36,833 bases of DNA from Lachnospiraceae bacterium (GCA_910576335.1 CAJTIU010000042.1:1-36833); one strand, 5' to 3'; positions 1-7,413 are shown, counted from the stretch's first letter. Translations and numbers: made by a program. The notes: generated by a model from the sequence alone, not told the origin.

Positions 1-52
1 TATCGTCAGGAGATGAACTGCCTATGTGTTATGTAAAGTTTTGATATATAAA

Positions 53-92
53 AATGGGTAAATCTCTCGGTATTATGAAAGATTTACCCATT
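53..92. terminator. bidirectional intrinsic terminator
   Basis: A 13-bp inverted repeat (AATGGGTAAATCT at 53-65, AGATTTACCCATT at 80-92) encloses a 14-nt loop. On the minus strand it runs into TTTTTATATAT, so it can end transcription coming leftwards from the MerR gene. On the plus strand it is followed by CTCTTT. Confidence 0.75.
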
Positions 93-141
93 CTCTTTAC
101 ATAAGTGCTTTCTCTACATAAGGATGTCCAAAATATTAAAC

Positions 142-168
142 AGATGCCATCCGTTATGGGTGGCATCT
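142..168 (-). terminator. hairpin downstream of the MerR gene
   Basis: An 11-bp inverted repeat AGATGCCATCC / GGGTGGCATCT has a 5-nt loop. On the minus strand it is followed by GTTTAATATTTT. It lies about 40 bp past the stop of the MerR gene and is probably its first terminator. Confidence 0.55.
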
Positions 169-209
169 AAATACATAATTGGAAGATATAAAGTATATTG
201 CTTGTTCTG

Positions 210-575
210 CTATCCTTTTTGTTCTATTTCTTGGCGATAAAAATCAATTTTATCGTCCAGTTTTGACATGTGTTCCTGCAATACCTTTATCTGTTCATTA
301 AGAGATTCACGATGCAAGGTCAGCATCTCCATTCTTTCATTAAGGGTAAGGTCGCCTTTCGCTCGCAGTTCGGCATACCGCTGTATTTCTTTAATCGGCA
401 TCCCCGTGTCTTTCAGACGCTTGATAAATTCAATCCATGCGAGGTCTTTATCCGAATAACAGCGGCGGTTACTGGAATTGCGTTTTGGCGTAATCAGATT
501 TTCATGCTCGTAATAACGCAGGGTATGTATCCCTAAATTTGTCATCCTTGAAAATTCGCCTATGGAATATTCCAA
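210..575 (-). CDS. MerR-family transcriptional regulator
   Basis: This 121-residue protein has an N-terminal winged helix-turn-helix of the MerR type (YSIGEFSRMTNLGIHTLRYYE, residues 3-23), a second DNA-contact wing with RRCYSDKDL, and a C-terminal coiled coil (about residues 80-118) for dimerisation. It lacks cysteines typical of metal-binding MerR proteins and resembles the small AdhR/YyaN-like group that responds to electrophiles or redox stress (family knowledge). It is divergent from the SDR oxidoreductase at 657. The shared intergenic region holds a promoter with the stretched 19-bp spacer that MerR proteins act on, so the SDR gene is its likely target. The effector is unknown. Confidence 0.9.
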   Translation of the reverse strand: MEYSIGEFSRMTNLGIHTLRYYEHENLITPKRNSSNRRCYSDKDLAWIEFIKRLKDTGMPIKEIQRYAELRAKGDLTLNERMEMLTLHRESLNEQIKVLQEHMSKLDDKIDFYRQEIEQKG

Positions 576-593
576 AAAATCACCTCTTATCTC

Positions 594-624
594 TTGACAT
601 AGAGTTTACTCTACATTGTATGCT
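594..624 (+). promoter_or_regulatory. MerR-type promoter/operator for the SDR gene
   Basis: The -35 element TTGACA (594-599) and -10 element TATGCT (619-624) are 19 bp apart, the over-long spacing typical of MerR-activated promoters. The spacer contains a perfect dyad TAGAGT-TT-ACTCTA (600-613), where the divergent MerR protein would bind. Confidence 0.8.
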
Positions 625-656
625 CGTATTATATCAGTAAAGAGGAGGTTTTGTAA

Positions 657-1445
657 ATGGTTCAAAACACAGAAAAGTACACGGTAATCACGGGGGCAAG
701 TTCGGGGATAGGGTATGAAACAGCAAAAGCCTTTGCAGAGCGAGGGAGCAGCCTAATCCTTGTTGCTCGCCGAAAAGACAGACTGGAAACTTTAAGACAG
801 GAAATTTTAGCTTTACATCCGATGCTCGATATTGTGGTTAAAGCTACGGATTTAACTGTTCCGCAAAATGTTTTCCAGTTATACGAGAGCATAGAATCAT
901 ATTCGCTGCGAACATGGGTGAACAATGCGGGATTTGGAAATTATGGCAGCGTAGGGAATCAGGATTTGGAGAAAATCAGTCGGATGCTGCACTTGAATGT
1001 GGAAGCCCTCACTGTTTTTTCTTCCCTGTTCGTCCGTGACTTTAAAGATACGGAGGGGACACAGCTTATCAATGTTTCTTCCTGCGGCGGCTATACGATT
1101 GTTCCCAATGCAGTAACCTATTGTGCTGCAAAGTTTTATGTCAGTGCTTTTACGGAGGGCTTGGCGTGGGAGTTAAAAGCTGCCCATGCAAAAATGCAGG
1201 CAAAGGTATTAGCCCCTGCCGCAACAAAAACGGAATTTGGAAAAATTGCGAATGACGTCAGTGAATATGATTATGACAGATTATTTGGCACTTATCATAC
1301 AAGTACACAGATGGCGGCATTTCTGCTTGAATTGTACGACAGCGACAAAACGGTGGGCTTTGTGGACAGGGAAACCTTTTCATTTCATTTGTATGAGCCG
1401 CAATTTCAATATGCAGGCAGTTCACGCCATAACCAGAAAATGTAG
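657..1445 (+). CDS. SDR-family NAD(P)-dependent oxidoreductase
   Basis: A classical short-chain dehydrogenase/reductase of 262 residues, the usual length. The nucleotide-binding motif TGASSGIG is at residues 12-19, the structural NNAG at 89-92, Ser at about 141-142 and the catalytic YxxxK at Tyr155/Lys159. An Arg-rich stretch after beta-2 (ARRKDR) suggests NADP(H) preference (inference). It is most like the DltE/YqjQ cytosolic SDR group; the substrate cannot be read from sequence. The ATG has a good GAGGAGG site. It is divergent from, and probably controlled by, the MerR protein at 210-575, which suggests a carbonyl or aldehyde detoxification pair. Confidence 0.9.
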   Translation: MVQNTEKYTVITGASSGIGYETAKAFAERGSSLILVARRKDRLETLRQEILALHPMLDIVVKATDLTVPQNVFQLYESIESYSLRTWVNNAGFGNYGSVGNQDLEKISRMLHLNVEALTVFSSLFVRDFKDTEGTQLINVSSCGGYTIVPNAVTYCAAKFYVSAFTEGLAWELKAAHAKMQAKVLAPAATKTEFGKIANDVSEYDYDRLFGTYHTSTQMAAFLLELYDSDKTVGFVDRETFSFHLYEPQFQYAGSSRHNQKM

Positions 1446-1480
1446 AAAATGGAAATAGCCTTTGATGCGGTAAAAAGGAA

Positions 1481-1506
1481 AAACAGAGGGGCTTATTCCT
1501 CTGTTT
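1481..1506. terminator. convergent terminator hairpin
   Basis: The inverted repeat AAACAGAGG / CCTCTGTTT with an 8-nt loop lies between the SDR stop (1445) and the end of the XRE gene, overlapping the latter's stop region. It can serve both convergent genes. Confidence 0.6.
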
Positions 1507-1861
1507 GCTCTTTTGCATTACATATCCCTTGCGCCGTCCCTGCTATGATAGTCAGTTCCGCATCATCAAAAGTGTCGAGAAGCACATCCAACCGCCGACG
1601 CAAGGTTGTTTTTTCTGTCGGAGTGCCTGGGTGTATGTACTGGTCTACGGATATATGAAACATCGTTACAAGTTTAATGAACAGTGGAAAACTTGGATTT
1701 TGCCCCTCTTTTTCTATTGACTGTAAGTGTCTTGCCGAAATACCAAGTTCCTCGGCTAATTCCTCTCTTGTAATCCGTTGTTTCTCACGGGCATTTTGAA
1801 TTGCCTGCCCCAATTCCAGAAAGTCAAAGCTGTTAGCATTATTGTTCAATTTTCTCACCAC
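1493..1861 (-). CDS. XRE-family HTH regulator
   Basis: A 122-residue protein with a Cro/C1-type helix-turn-helix at about residues 18-75 (LGQAIQNAREKQRITREELAEELGISARHLQSIEK) and a short acidic C-terminal tail of unknown role. The start is uncertain: GTG at 1861, the next GTG codon, or the in-frame TTG four codons later, since the upstream Shine-Dalgarno is poor. A near-perfect dyad CAGTACAAT-N15-ATTGTACAG (1862-1894) lies directly upstream and is a plausible self-operator. It has no divergent partner, unlike its neighbours. Confidence 0.85.
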   Translation of the reverse strand: MVRKLNNNANSFDFLELGQAIQNAREKQRITREELAEELGISARHLQSIEKEGQNPSFPLFIKLVTMFHISVDQYIHPGTPTEKTTLRRRLDVLLDTFDDAELTIIAGTAQGICNAKEQTEE

Positions 1862-1894
1862 CAGTACAATTAGATTTTACTATATATTGTACAG
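1862..1894. promoter_or_regulatory. candidate operator upstream of the XRE gene
   Basis: Half-sites CAGTACAAT (1862-1870) and ATTGTACAG (1886-1894) form an inverted repeat with one mismatch and a 15-nt AT-rich spacer, immediately 5' of the regulator's start codon. Confidence 0.45.
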
Positions 1895-1970
1895 AAATGA
1901 GAGTTCTTCTTAAACGATGTAAAATCTCCATGAATAAGAGATGTGATTTCTGATTTGTAGAGATTGGTTC

Positions 1971-2330
1971 TTACTTTTGGGATTTGCAGCAAGTTGGCGA
2001 GATATTTACTTCATCTAAATAGACAGTTCCCCAATCACACATAGCGTCTAAGATTGGGGCGAGCGTATTACCGAAGTCTGTTAAAGAATATTCCGTTTTG
2101 GGAGGAACGACAGGATAGACTTTTCTGTTTATCAGTCCGTCGTTTTCAAGTTCTCTTAGCTGCTGCGCCAACATTTTATCAGTTGCTTTGGGTATTAATT
2201 TATGCAGTTCACTATACCGCAGGGTTTTACCCATGAGATGCCACAGAATGACCGATTTATATTTCCCGCCAATTAAGTCAATCGTTGCTTCTACGGGACA
2301 GTTATAACCACTTTTGCAATTTACACTCAT
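1971..2330 (-). CDS. HxlR-family transcriptional regulator (1 of 3)
   Basis: A 119-residue single-domain HxlR winged-helix protein. The family signature is visible: Cys-Pro-Val near the N-terminus (NCPVEATIDLIGGKYKSVILWHL), recognition helix region LRYSELHKLIPKATDKMLAQQLRELE and the wing VVPPKTEYSLT. Cys5, Cys10 and two C-terminal cysteines are candidate redox sensors, as Cys-based sensing is known for YodB/HypR in this family. It is divergent from the nitroreductase at 2458 with a shared dyad operator between them, the same arrangement as YodB/HypR-controlled nitroreductases of Bacillus (family knowledge). Confidence 0.92.
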   Translation of the reverse strand: MSVNCKSGYNCPVEATIDLIGGKYKSVILWHLMGKTLRYSELHKLIPKATDKMLAQQLRELENDGLINRKVYPVVPPKTEYSLTDFGNTLAPILDAMCDWGTVYLDEVNISPTCCKSQK

Positions 2331-2346
2331 AGAAATTCTCCTAACT

Positions 2347-2377
2347 TACTTTTTGGATAGTATATACCCAAAAAGTA
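2347..2377. promoter_or_regulatory. HxlR-type operator between hxlR and nitroreductase
   Basis: A perfect 10-bp inverted repeat TACTTTTTGG (2347-2356) / CCAAAAAGTA (2368-2377) with an 11-nt spacer. The TACT/AGTA ends match half-sites known for YodB-like HxlR proteins. It lies just 5' of the regulator's start, fitting autoregulation and control of the divergent gene. Confidence 0.65.
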
Positions 2378-2457
2378 CATTCTTGCCTTTATAATTGTTT
2401 GCGATACAATTATAGTATAGGGAAACCTAAAATACAAGTTTAACAGGAGGAATACTT

Positions 2458-2976
2458 ATGGAATTTTTAGAAATTGCGAAATCACGTTATTCTGTCCGTG
2501 ATTACAAAAGCAGAAAGGTAGAGCCAGAAAAGCTGGAAAAAATTTTATTAGCTGCCCATGTCGCACCTACGGCTGCAAATTTACAGCCTGTCCGACTTAT
2601 CGTTGTGCAGGAGGACGAGGGATTGAACAAAGTAGGAAAAGCGGCAAGTCTTTATGGAGCACCTTTGGCAATTATCGTTTGCTCCGAACATACGAAAGCA
2701 TGGACACGCCCGTTTGATAACAAAAAGACAGTTGATGTAGATGCGTCAATACTTACAGACCACATGATGATGGAAGCGACTGAGTTGGGGTTAGGTTCTG
2801 TATGGATATGCTATTTTAAGCCCGATGTTATCAGACAGGAATTTAGGCTCCCAGACACCCTTGAGCCAATCAATATTTTAGCAATAGGATATTCAGGCGG
2901 AAGCCCTGCTGACCCAGAACGCCATGCTACACAACGTATTCCGTTGGATGAATTAGTTCATTACGAAAAGTTATAA
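2458..2976 (+). CDS. nitroreductase-family flavoprotein
   Basis: A 172-residue nitroreductase-fold protein, short for the family but complete. The FMN phosphate-binding start SRYSVRDYK (residues 9-17), the helix LLAAHVAPTAANLQP (31-45) and the C-terminal GLGSVWICYF and LAIGYSGGSPA segments are all present. Members are FMN-dependent NAD(P)H enzymes that reduce nitro compounds or quinones; the substrate here is unknown. The start has CAGGAGG six to seven bases upstream. It is probably induced through the divergent HxlR protein. Confidence 0.9.
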   Translation: MEFLEIAKSRYSVRDYKSRKVEPEKLEKILLAAHVAPTAANLQPVRLIVVQEDEGLNKVGKAASLYGAPLAIIVCSEHTKAWTRPFDNKKTVDVDASILTDHMMMEATELGLGSVWICYFKPDVIRQEFRLPDTLEPINILAIGYSGGSPADPERHATQRIPLDELVHYEKL

Positions 2977-3034
2977 ATATTTGAAACAAATGGGTAAGCG
3001 TGATAACGCCCCGAAAAGATGATGGATAGGAATA

Positions 3035-3076
3035 GAGCCGATAAACTTGTGGGATTATTCCACATATTATCGGCTC
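3035..3076. terminator. bidirectional terminator between nitroreductase and hxlR
   Basis: A 10-bp stem GAGCCGATAA (3035-3044) / TTATCGGCTC (3067-3076) encloses a second small stem TGTGG/CCACA. It lies between convergent genes and is followed by T-rich sequence on the plus strand. Confidence 0.7.
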
Positions 3077-3084
3077 ATTTCATT

Positions 3085-3417
3085 TTATGTTTCCATATAA
3101 GTATGGTATGTCTTTCCCCAATCACATAGCTGCGACAAGATAGGGTTAAGGGTTATCCCTATGTCGCTCAAAGAGTATTCAACTTTGGGAGGGACTTCTG
3201 GAAAAACTTTTCTTACGACGATTCCTTGTTCTTCCAGTTCCCGAAGCTGCCCTGTTAATGTTTTCGTCGTAATGTCGCCTAAAAGCCTTTGCAGCTCGTT
3301 AAAGCGGATTGTCCCTTTAGACAAATGCCATAATATTTTTAGTTTCCATTTTCCGCTCAATATATTCAGACCGACTTCAATAGGGCATTGGTCGTGAACC
3401 GCTTGTGTTTTTGCCAT
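3085..3417 (-). CDS. HxlR-family transcriptional regulator (2 of 3)
   Basis: A 110-residue HxlR protein. The start chosen is the ATG at 3417 (MAKTQAVHDQCPIEVG), which has GGATGGAG upstream; an extension to 3465 would add an unconserved Arg-rich leader. It has the family's conserved Cys (QCPIEVGLNILSGKWKLKILWHLS), the helix IRFNELQRLLGDITTKTLTGQLRELE and the wing EVPPKVEYSLS. It is divergent from the amidohydrolase at 3591, whose expression it probably controls. It is clearly distinct from the two neighbouring HxlR proteins, so the three are diverged paralogues rather than recent copies. Confidence 0.9.
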   Translation of the reverse strand: MAKTQAVHDQCPIEVGLNILSGKWKLKILWHLSKGTIRFNELQRLLGDITTKTLTGQLRELEEQGIVVRKVFPEVPPKVEYSLSDIGITLNPILSQLCDWGKTYHTYMET

Positions 3418-3590
3418 GAATATCTCCATCCTTTCATACCTTAACCGCCCGCCCCGCAGAAGCATATATTATGGATGCCCTTTGGGTACAGTATTAAAAA
3501 AGACACTTCATATCATAAAAGTGCGTACTTGAATTTTACTCTCTTTCAGAGATACTTATATTATATCAAATTTGTCAAGGAGGCGTAAAT

Positions 3591-4403
3591 ATGGTTATTG
3601 ACAGTCATGAACACATCATGTTTCCGACAAAAACACAGTTGGAAAAAATGGATGCTGCAGGCGTGGATAGGACAATCCTTTTCTGCTCCGCACCGCATCC
3701 AGAAAAAGCGGGTAATTTGAGTGAGCTTGAATCGGAGATGGACACATTATACAGAGTTCTTGGAGGAGCTAACAGTAAAAAAGACAACATCCGACGATTG
3801 GAAAAGAATATTTTAGAGGTTACTGAAGCCATAAAAGACAATCCAGACCGCTTTCTGGGCTTTGGCTCTGTACCGTTAGGGCTAAGTTTAGAGGAAACAC
3901 AGGAATGGATAGAAACACATATCACAGCCAATTCTTTATGTGGCATAGGGGAATTTACCCCTGGCAATGAGCAGCAGATTATGGAATTAGACACGGTATT
4001 CCAATCAGTGCAGAATACAAGATTATATCCTGTCTGGGTACATACGTTTCATCCAGTTACATTAGACGGCATTAAGCGGCTAATGGCATTATGTGAGAAG
4101 TATTCAGAAATACCTGTTATCTTTGGGCATTTAGGCGGCTCAAATTGGATGGATGTGATTAAATTTGCAAAAGGACATGAGAATGTTTATTTAGACCTTT
4201 CAGCCGCTTTTGCTTCTATTGCTACAAAAATGGCATTAGTTGAGCTGCCAGAAAGATGTCTGTATAGTTCGGACGCTCCTTATGGAGAACCATATCTGTA
4301 TAGGCAGCTCATAGAATTTGTAAGCCCTAACCAGACAACCGCAAAAATGGCGTTAGGTGAGAATATAGAAAAATTGTTGGATAGTCTTGGACTTGTTTCG
4401 TAG
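3591..4403 (+). CDS. amidohydrolase-family (TIM-barrel) metal-dependent hydrolase
   Basis: A 270-residue protein of the Amidohydro_2 type. The metal-binding HxH motif is at His6/His8 (DSHEHIMF), later ligand motifs are VWVHTFHP and FGHLGGSNW, and the catalytic Asp lies in YSSDAPYG near residue 229. Family members are decarboxylases or hydrolases of small carbonyl and aromatic acids (known); the substrate is not readable. The ATG follows AAGGAGG. It is divergent from an HxlR regulator and is followed by a strong terminator, so it is a one-gene unit. Confidence 0.88.
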   Translation: MVIDSHEHIMFPTKTQLEKMDAAGVDRTILFCSAPHPEKAGNLSELESEMDTLYRVLGGANSKKDNIRRLEKNILEVTEAIKDNPDRFLGFGSVPLGLSLEETQEWIETHITANSLCGIGEFTPGNEQQIMELDTVFQSVQNTRLYPVWVHTFHPVTLDGIKRLMALCEKYSEIPVIFGHLGGSNWMDVIKFAKGHENVYLDLSAAFASIATKMALVELPERCLYSSDAPYGEPYLYRQLIEFVSPNQTTAKMALGENIEKLLDSLGLVS

Positions 4404-4426
4404 TTGTTTATCAAGCATAAAAAGTG

Positions 4427-4467
4427 AAAAGACAGAGCCAATGTCAGCTCGTTGGCTCTGTCTTTTT
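4427..4467 (+). terminator. intrinsic terminator of the amidohydrolase gene
   Basis: A long stem AAAAGACAGAGCCAA (4427-4441) / TTGGCTCTGTCTTTT with a 10-nt loop ends in a TTTTT run. It also reads as a usable hairpin for the convergent HxlR gene ending at 4481. Confidence 0.85.
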
Positions 4468-4480
4468 GAGGAAAACAGGA

Positions 4481-4819
4481 TTACATATTGAGGTTTTCAT
4501 CTCCCCATTGTTTCATATGCTCAAAAACGGGAATAAAACTTTTGCCTAAGTCAGTAAGGTTATACTCCACACGGGGAGGTACTTCTTTATAATCATGGCG
4601 GGTAATAAATCCGTCTGCTTCTAATTCCCGAAGCTGCTTTGTCAGGCTTGATTCCGTAATATCGCCGATATGTCTGCGAAGCTCCCCGAAACGGTGTATA
4701 TCCCGAAAGGCAATATAATAAATGATTTCGATTTTCCATTTACCGCCTAAAATTTTTTGTATGGTAGAAACTGTTTTGCATCGTTCAACAGCCAATGTAC
4801 TTTTTTTCATTCCTGCCAC
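4481..4819 (-). CDS. HxlR-family transcriptional regulator (3 of 3)
   Basis: A 112-residue HxlR winged-helix protein with the core VSTIQKILGGKWKIEIIYYIAF, the helix HRFGELRRHIGDITESSLTKQLRELE and the wing KEVPPRVEYNLT. It keeps one N-terminal Cys (ERCKTV), at the conserved sensor position of the family. It is divergent from the radical SAM pair starting at 4961. The intergenic region carries a perfect AAGTAC-A-GTACTT palindrome, a natural binding site. Confidence 0.9.
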   Translation of the reverse strand: MAGMKKSTLAVERCKTVSTIQKILGGKWKIEIIYYIAFRDIHRFGELRRHIGDITESSLTKQLRELEADGFITRHDYKEVPPRVEYNLTDLGKSFIPVFEHMKQWGDENLNM

Positions 4820-4877
4820 TCCTTTCTAAAATAGTATAACATGCCTTTTTTTAAAAATCAATGTACCGCTTTGATAT

Positions 4878-4903
4878 AAGTACTACAAAAAAGTACAGTA
4901 CTT
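4878..4903. promoter_or_regulatory. HxlR-type operator for the radical SAM operon
   Basis: AAGTACT (4878-4884) is followed by the 13-nt palindrome AAGTAC-A-GTACTT (4891-4903). The GTACTT half-site is also present beside the other two hxlR genes (within 2347-2377 and at 3525-3530), suggesting a shared recognition sequence. Confidence 0.55.
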
Positions 4904-4960
4904 GTAAAATCGTTGTACAAAACTATAATTAGTATAGACTACAGAAAAGGAGATGTGTTT

Positions 4961-5860
4961 ATGCACTACACAGGAACAATTTGGCGACCGCCGTATGAAG
5001 CGGCATCACTTTTGTTAGAGGTAACGGCAGGCTGTACGCATCATAAATGCAAGTTTTGTACTTTGTATAATGATTTGCCGTTTAAATTCAGAATGTCCCC
5101 TCTGGAGGACATTGAGTGTGATTTGCAGGAGGTTAAAAGAGCAATGAAAGGTTGGAACAGCGGGCGTATTGAACGAGTGTTTCTGACAGGAGCTAACCCA
5201 TTCGTTTTGTCCTATGATAAATTAACTGCGATTGCAGAGCTAATCCACCAATATCTCCCATCCGTTAAGTCTATCGGTTCGTTTGCAAGGATTACTGATG
5301 TAACCCCGAAAACCGATAAAGAACTTACCAAACTGCGAGCTATGGGATATGACGGTCTGACAATAGGAATAGAAACAGGCGATGATGAAGCCCTGCGGTT
5401 TATGAACAAGGGATATACCTCGGCAGACATCATAGAGCAATGCCAGAGATTAGATGCAGCGGATATTCATTACAGTTTCTTTTATTTGGTAAGTATTTCT
5501 GGGGCAGGTCGTGGAGAAATTGGAGCAAAATTGACGGCTGATATATGCAACCAGATACACCCTACGCTCATCGGGGCAAATATGCTTACGATTTATCCAG
5601 ATTCCGAGCTTTATCGAGAAATACAGCGTGGGAACTGGCATGAGGAGGGCGAACTTGAAAAATACAAAGAGGTACGGACACTGATTGAAAATTTGCAGAT
5701 ACCTACTATCTTTGCGGCAATGGGAGCTTCCAATGCGTACCAGTTTCACGGGCAACTGCCGAAAGACAAGGAAAAGCTGTTGGTATTTCTCGATGAAATC
5801 ATTGGAAACGTCAGTGAAGAAGAATTACAGCGGTATAGAAGAAGTGTCCATCATCTGTAA
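4961..5860 (+). CDS. radical SAM protein (first of tandem pair)
   Basis: A 299-residue radical SAM enzyme. The start chosen is ATG at 4961 behind AAGGAG. The cluster ligands are Cys25, Cys30 and Cys33, spaced CX4CX2C rather than the classical CX3CX2C. The motifs FLTGANPF, IGSFARI and GLTIGIETGDDEALRFMNKGYT match the Elp3/MiaB/NifB-like barrel (SMART Elp3 group). No extra iron-sulfur or B12 domain is seen. It is the first gene of an operon with the homologue at 5968 and is divergent from an HxlR gene. The reaction is unknown. Confidence 0.88.
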   Translation: MHYTGTIWRPPYEAASLLLEVTAGCTHHKCKFCTLYNDLPFKFRMSPLEDIECDLQEVKRAMKGWNSGRIERVFLTGANPFVLSYDKLTAIAELIHQYLPSVKSIGSFARITDVTPKTDKELTKLRAMGYDGLTIGIETGDDEALRFMNKGYTSADIIEQCQRLDAADIHYSFFYLVSISGAGRGEIGAKLTADICNQIHPTLIGANMLTIYPDSELYREIQRGNWHEEGELEKYKEVRTLIENLQIPTIFAAMGASNAYQFHGQLPKDKEKLLVFLDEIIGNVSEEELQRYRRSVHHL

Positions 5861-5967
5861 GAGCAACATTTTGTGGGTGTACCGTTATGTGCAGAGAACT
5901 ACACAAAGCATCCTGCGGGTATATCTTCACAAAAAGCAGCGCAAGAAGGAGGAAAGGAGCGATAATC

Positions 5968-6849
5968 ATGCACTTTACAGGCAGAACTTGGCGACCACCG
6001 TATGAAGCTCACTCGGTCATCATACAGGCTACCTCTGGCTGCACCTATAATAAATGTAAGTTTTGTAGTCTGTATAAAAATGAGTATTTCCGAATGTCGC
6101 CTATGGAAGAATTTGAGGAAGATTTAGCAGAGATAAAGGGATACCAGCCATATGCAAGGAGAATATTCTGGACAGGGGCAAATCCTTTTGCCATGAGTTA
6201 CGAGAATCTGAAACTTAGGGCTTTGACCGTAAGGGATTATCTGATTAAATGCCAGACAATGGCTATGTTTGCGAGCATCCGTGATATTAAAAATAAAGAG
6301 GTGTGGCAGCTAAGGAAATTAAGGGCAATGGGTATTAATGGGCTAAGTATCGGCGTGGAAAGTGGTGATGACGAAACGCTTGCCCTTGCAAATAAAGGAT
6401 ATACGACTGCTGATATTCTGGAACAATGCAGAAAATTAGATGAAGCGGGTATTGAATATTACTTTGTTTACATGACAGGTCTTGCGGGAAAAGATGGCGG
6501 GTACCGTAATGCAAGGAATAGTGCTGAACTGTTCAGCCAGCTCAATCCGTATTTTGTTTCCGTAGACTCTCTTACACTTTTCCCAGACACAGAGCTGTAC
6601 CAGATGGCACAGCAAGGTTTGTTTGTCCCTGCTGAAGAAAAAGAGCGTATCCGTGAACTGCAAATGCTAATCAACAACTTAAATATACGCACACATTTAT
6701 TTGCAAACACGGTTTCAAATTTCACGCCCGTAACGGCGTATCTTCCGTATGACCGTGAAAAGGTCACAAGTGAATTGCAATATGTATTAGATAATAAGGA
6801 TGAAATGGAGATGAGGAAGTATAGAAATAATTTAAAATCTTTAGGATAA
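5968..6849 (+). CDS. radical SAM protein (second of tandem pair)
   Basis: A 293-residue paralogue of the preceding gene, sharing the start MHxTGxxWRPPYEA, the CX4CX2C ligands at identical positions (25, 30, 33), the FWTGANPF, MFASIRDI and GLSIGVESGDDETLALANKGYTTADI motifs, and similar C-terminal organisation. The start at 5968 follows GGAAAGGAG. The 107-bp gap from the first gene has no terminator, so they are probably co-transcribed. Two similar but diverged enzymes side by side suggest either two related substrates or a heterodimer; neither can be shown here. Confidence 0.88.
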   Translation: MHFTGRTWRPPYEAHSVIIQATSGCTYNKCKFCSLYKNEYFRMSPMEEFEEDLAEIKGYQPYARRIFWTGANPFAMSYENLKLRALTVRDYLIKCQTMAMFASIRDIKNKEVWQLRKLRAMGINGLSIGVESGDDETLALANKGYTTADILEQCRKLDEAGIEYYFVYMTGLAGKDGGYRNARNSAELFSQLNPYFVSVDSLTLFPDTELYQMAQQGLFVPAEEKERIRELQMLINNLNIRTHLFANTVSNFTPVTAYLPYDREKVTSELQYVLDNKDEMEMRKYRNNLKSLG

Positions 6850-6985
6850 GCCATGATGCTATCTTAATGCTTGTTCATAATATTTATTGCTTAATATGAT
6901 TTTGTTACTAATTAACTTCTAAATAAACTATTAAAATTTTCAATTTATAGAGAAATAAAATCAGAAAATTTCATAAAAATAGGAT

Positions 6986-7015
6986 TTGACAAATTGCTGG
7001 TTTTCATGCTAAAAT
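6986..7015 (+). promoter_or_regulatory. promoter of the ABC-F leader
   Basis: TTGACA (6986-6991) and TAAAAT (7010-7015) are separated by 18 bp, about 32 bp before the leader ORF start. It is the only good promoter seen between the radical SAM operon and the ABC-F gene. Confidence 0.65.
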
Positions 7016-7046
7016 AATTTGCATTAATTTAAAGGAGAACAGTTTC

Positions 7047-7145
7047 ATGAGCTTTTACATTACAAACGAACTTCCGCCTAAAAAGAAAATCAGCTCTGTA
7101 CAATCAAATCCGATGAAACATTGTACAGAGTATAGCGTAATATAA
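7047..7145 (+). CDS. 32-residue leader peptide upstream of ABC-F
   Basis: A short ORF with a strong site (AAAGGAG six bases before ATG) encodes MSFYITNELPPKKKISSV followed by 14 more residues. Its second half overlaps the first leader hairpin (7094-7130), so ribosome position on this ORF would change leader folding. The Pro-Pro and Lys-Lys-Lys run is a plausible pause site. Such leader ORFs are known in front of antibiotic-inducible ABC-F, erm and cfr-like genes. That it is translated is inferred from the ribosome binding site and context. Confidence 0.6.
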   Translation: MSFYITNELPPKKKISSVQSNPMKHCTEYSVI

Positions 7146-7164
7146 CACGTTAGGATTTCATCGG
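7094..7164 (+). promoter_or_regulatory. mutually exclusive leader hairpins
   Basis: Hairpin 1 pairs CTCTGTACAAT (7094-7104) with ATTGTACAGAG (7120-7130), 11 perfect bp. Its loop contains CCGATGAAA (7110-7118), which is complementary to TTTCATCGG (7156-7164). The two pairings compete, as expected of an antiterminator switch feeding the terminators downstream. Confidence 0.6.
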
Positions 7165-7243
7165 GAAATGTAGCAGTACATGAGAGGGATTTTATGTCTT
7201 TTTCATATATTGTTTCTTTTCCCGTACAAATTTGTGTGCAGCA

Positions 7244-7275
7244 GGCTATGGACAGTGTTTTGTCCGTAGCCTTTT
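7244..7275 (+). terminator. leader terminator 1 of the ABC-F gene
   Basis: An 11-bp stem GGCTATGGACA / TGTCCGTAGCC (one G-T pair) with a 6-nt loop is followed by TTTTGTTGT. It lies 100 bp past the leader ORF and before the ABC-F gene, in the sense direction. Confidence 0.65.
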
Positions 7276-7321
7276 GTTGTATATGGGCTGTTTCCTGCAA
7301 GCGGTTTGCGATGGAACGGAT

Positions 7322-7379
7322 ATAGCAGAAGGCATGATACCAAGAGTATCTGACTTCTGCTATTTTTTTGCCCATTTTG
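7322..7379 (+). terminator. leader terminator 2 of the ABC-F gene
   Basis: ATAGCAGAAG (7322-7331) pairs with CTTCTGCTAT (7364-7373) around an inner GATAC/GTATC stem, followed by seven T. It lies only about 35 bp before the ABC-F start, so read-through is required for expression. Confidence 0.75.
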
Positions 7380-7413
7380 GAAAATCAGACAGGAAAAAGA
7401 GAGGAAAATGATT

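Noticed and set aside
7055-7375. A 106-residue minus-strand ORF before the ABC-F gene
   Set aside because: It coincides with the sense-strand leader hairpins and terminators, has no binding site and no family-like sequence.
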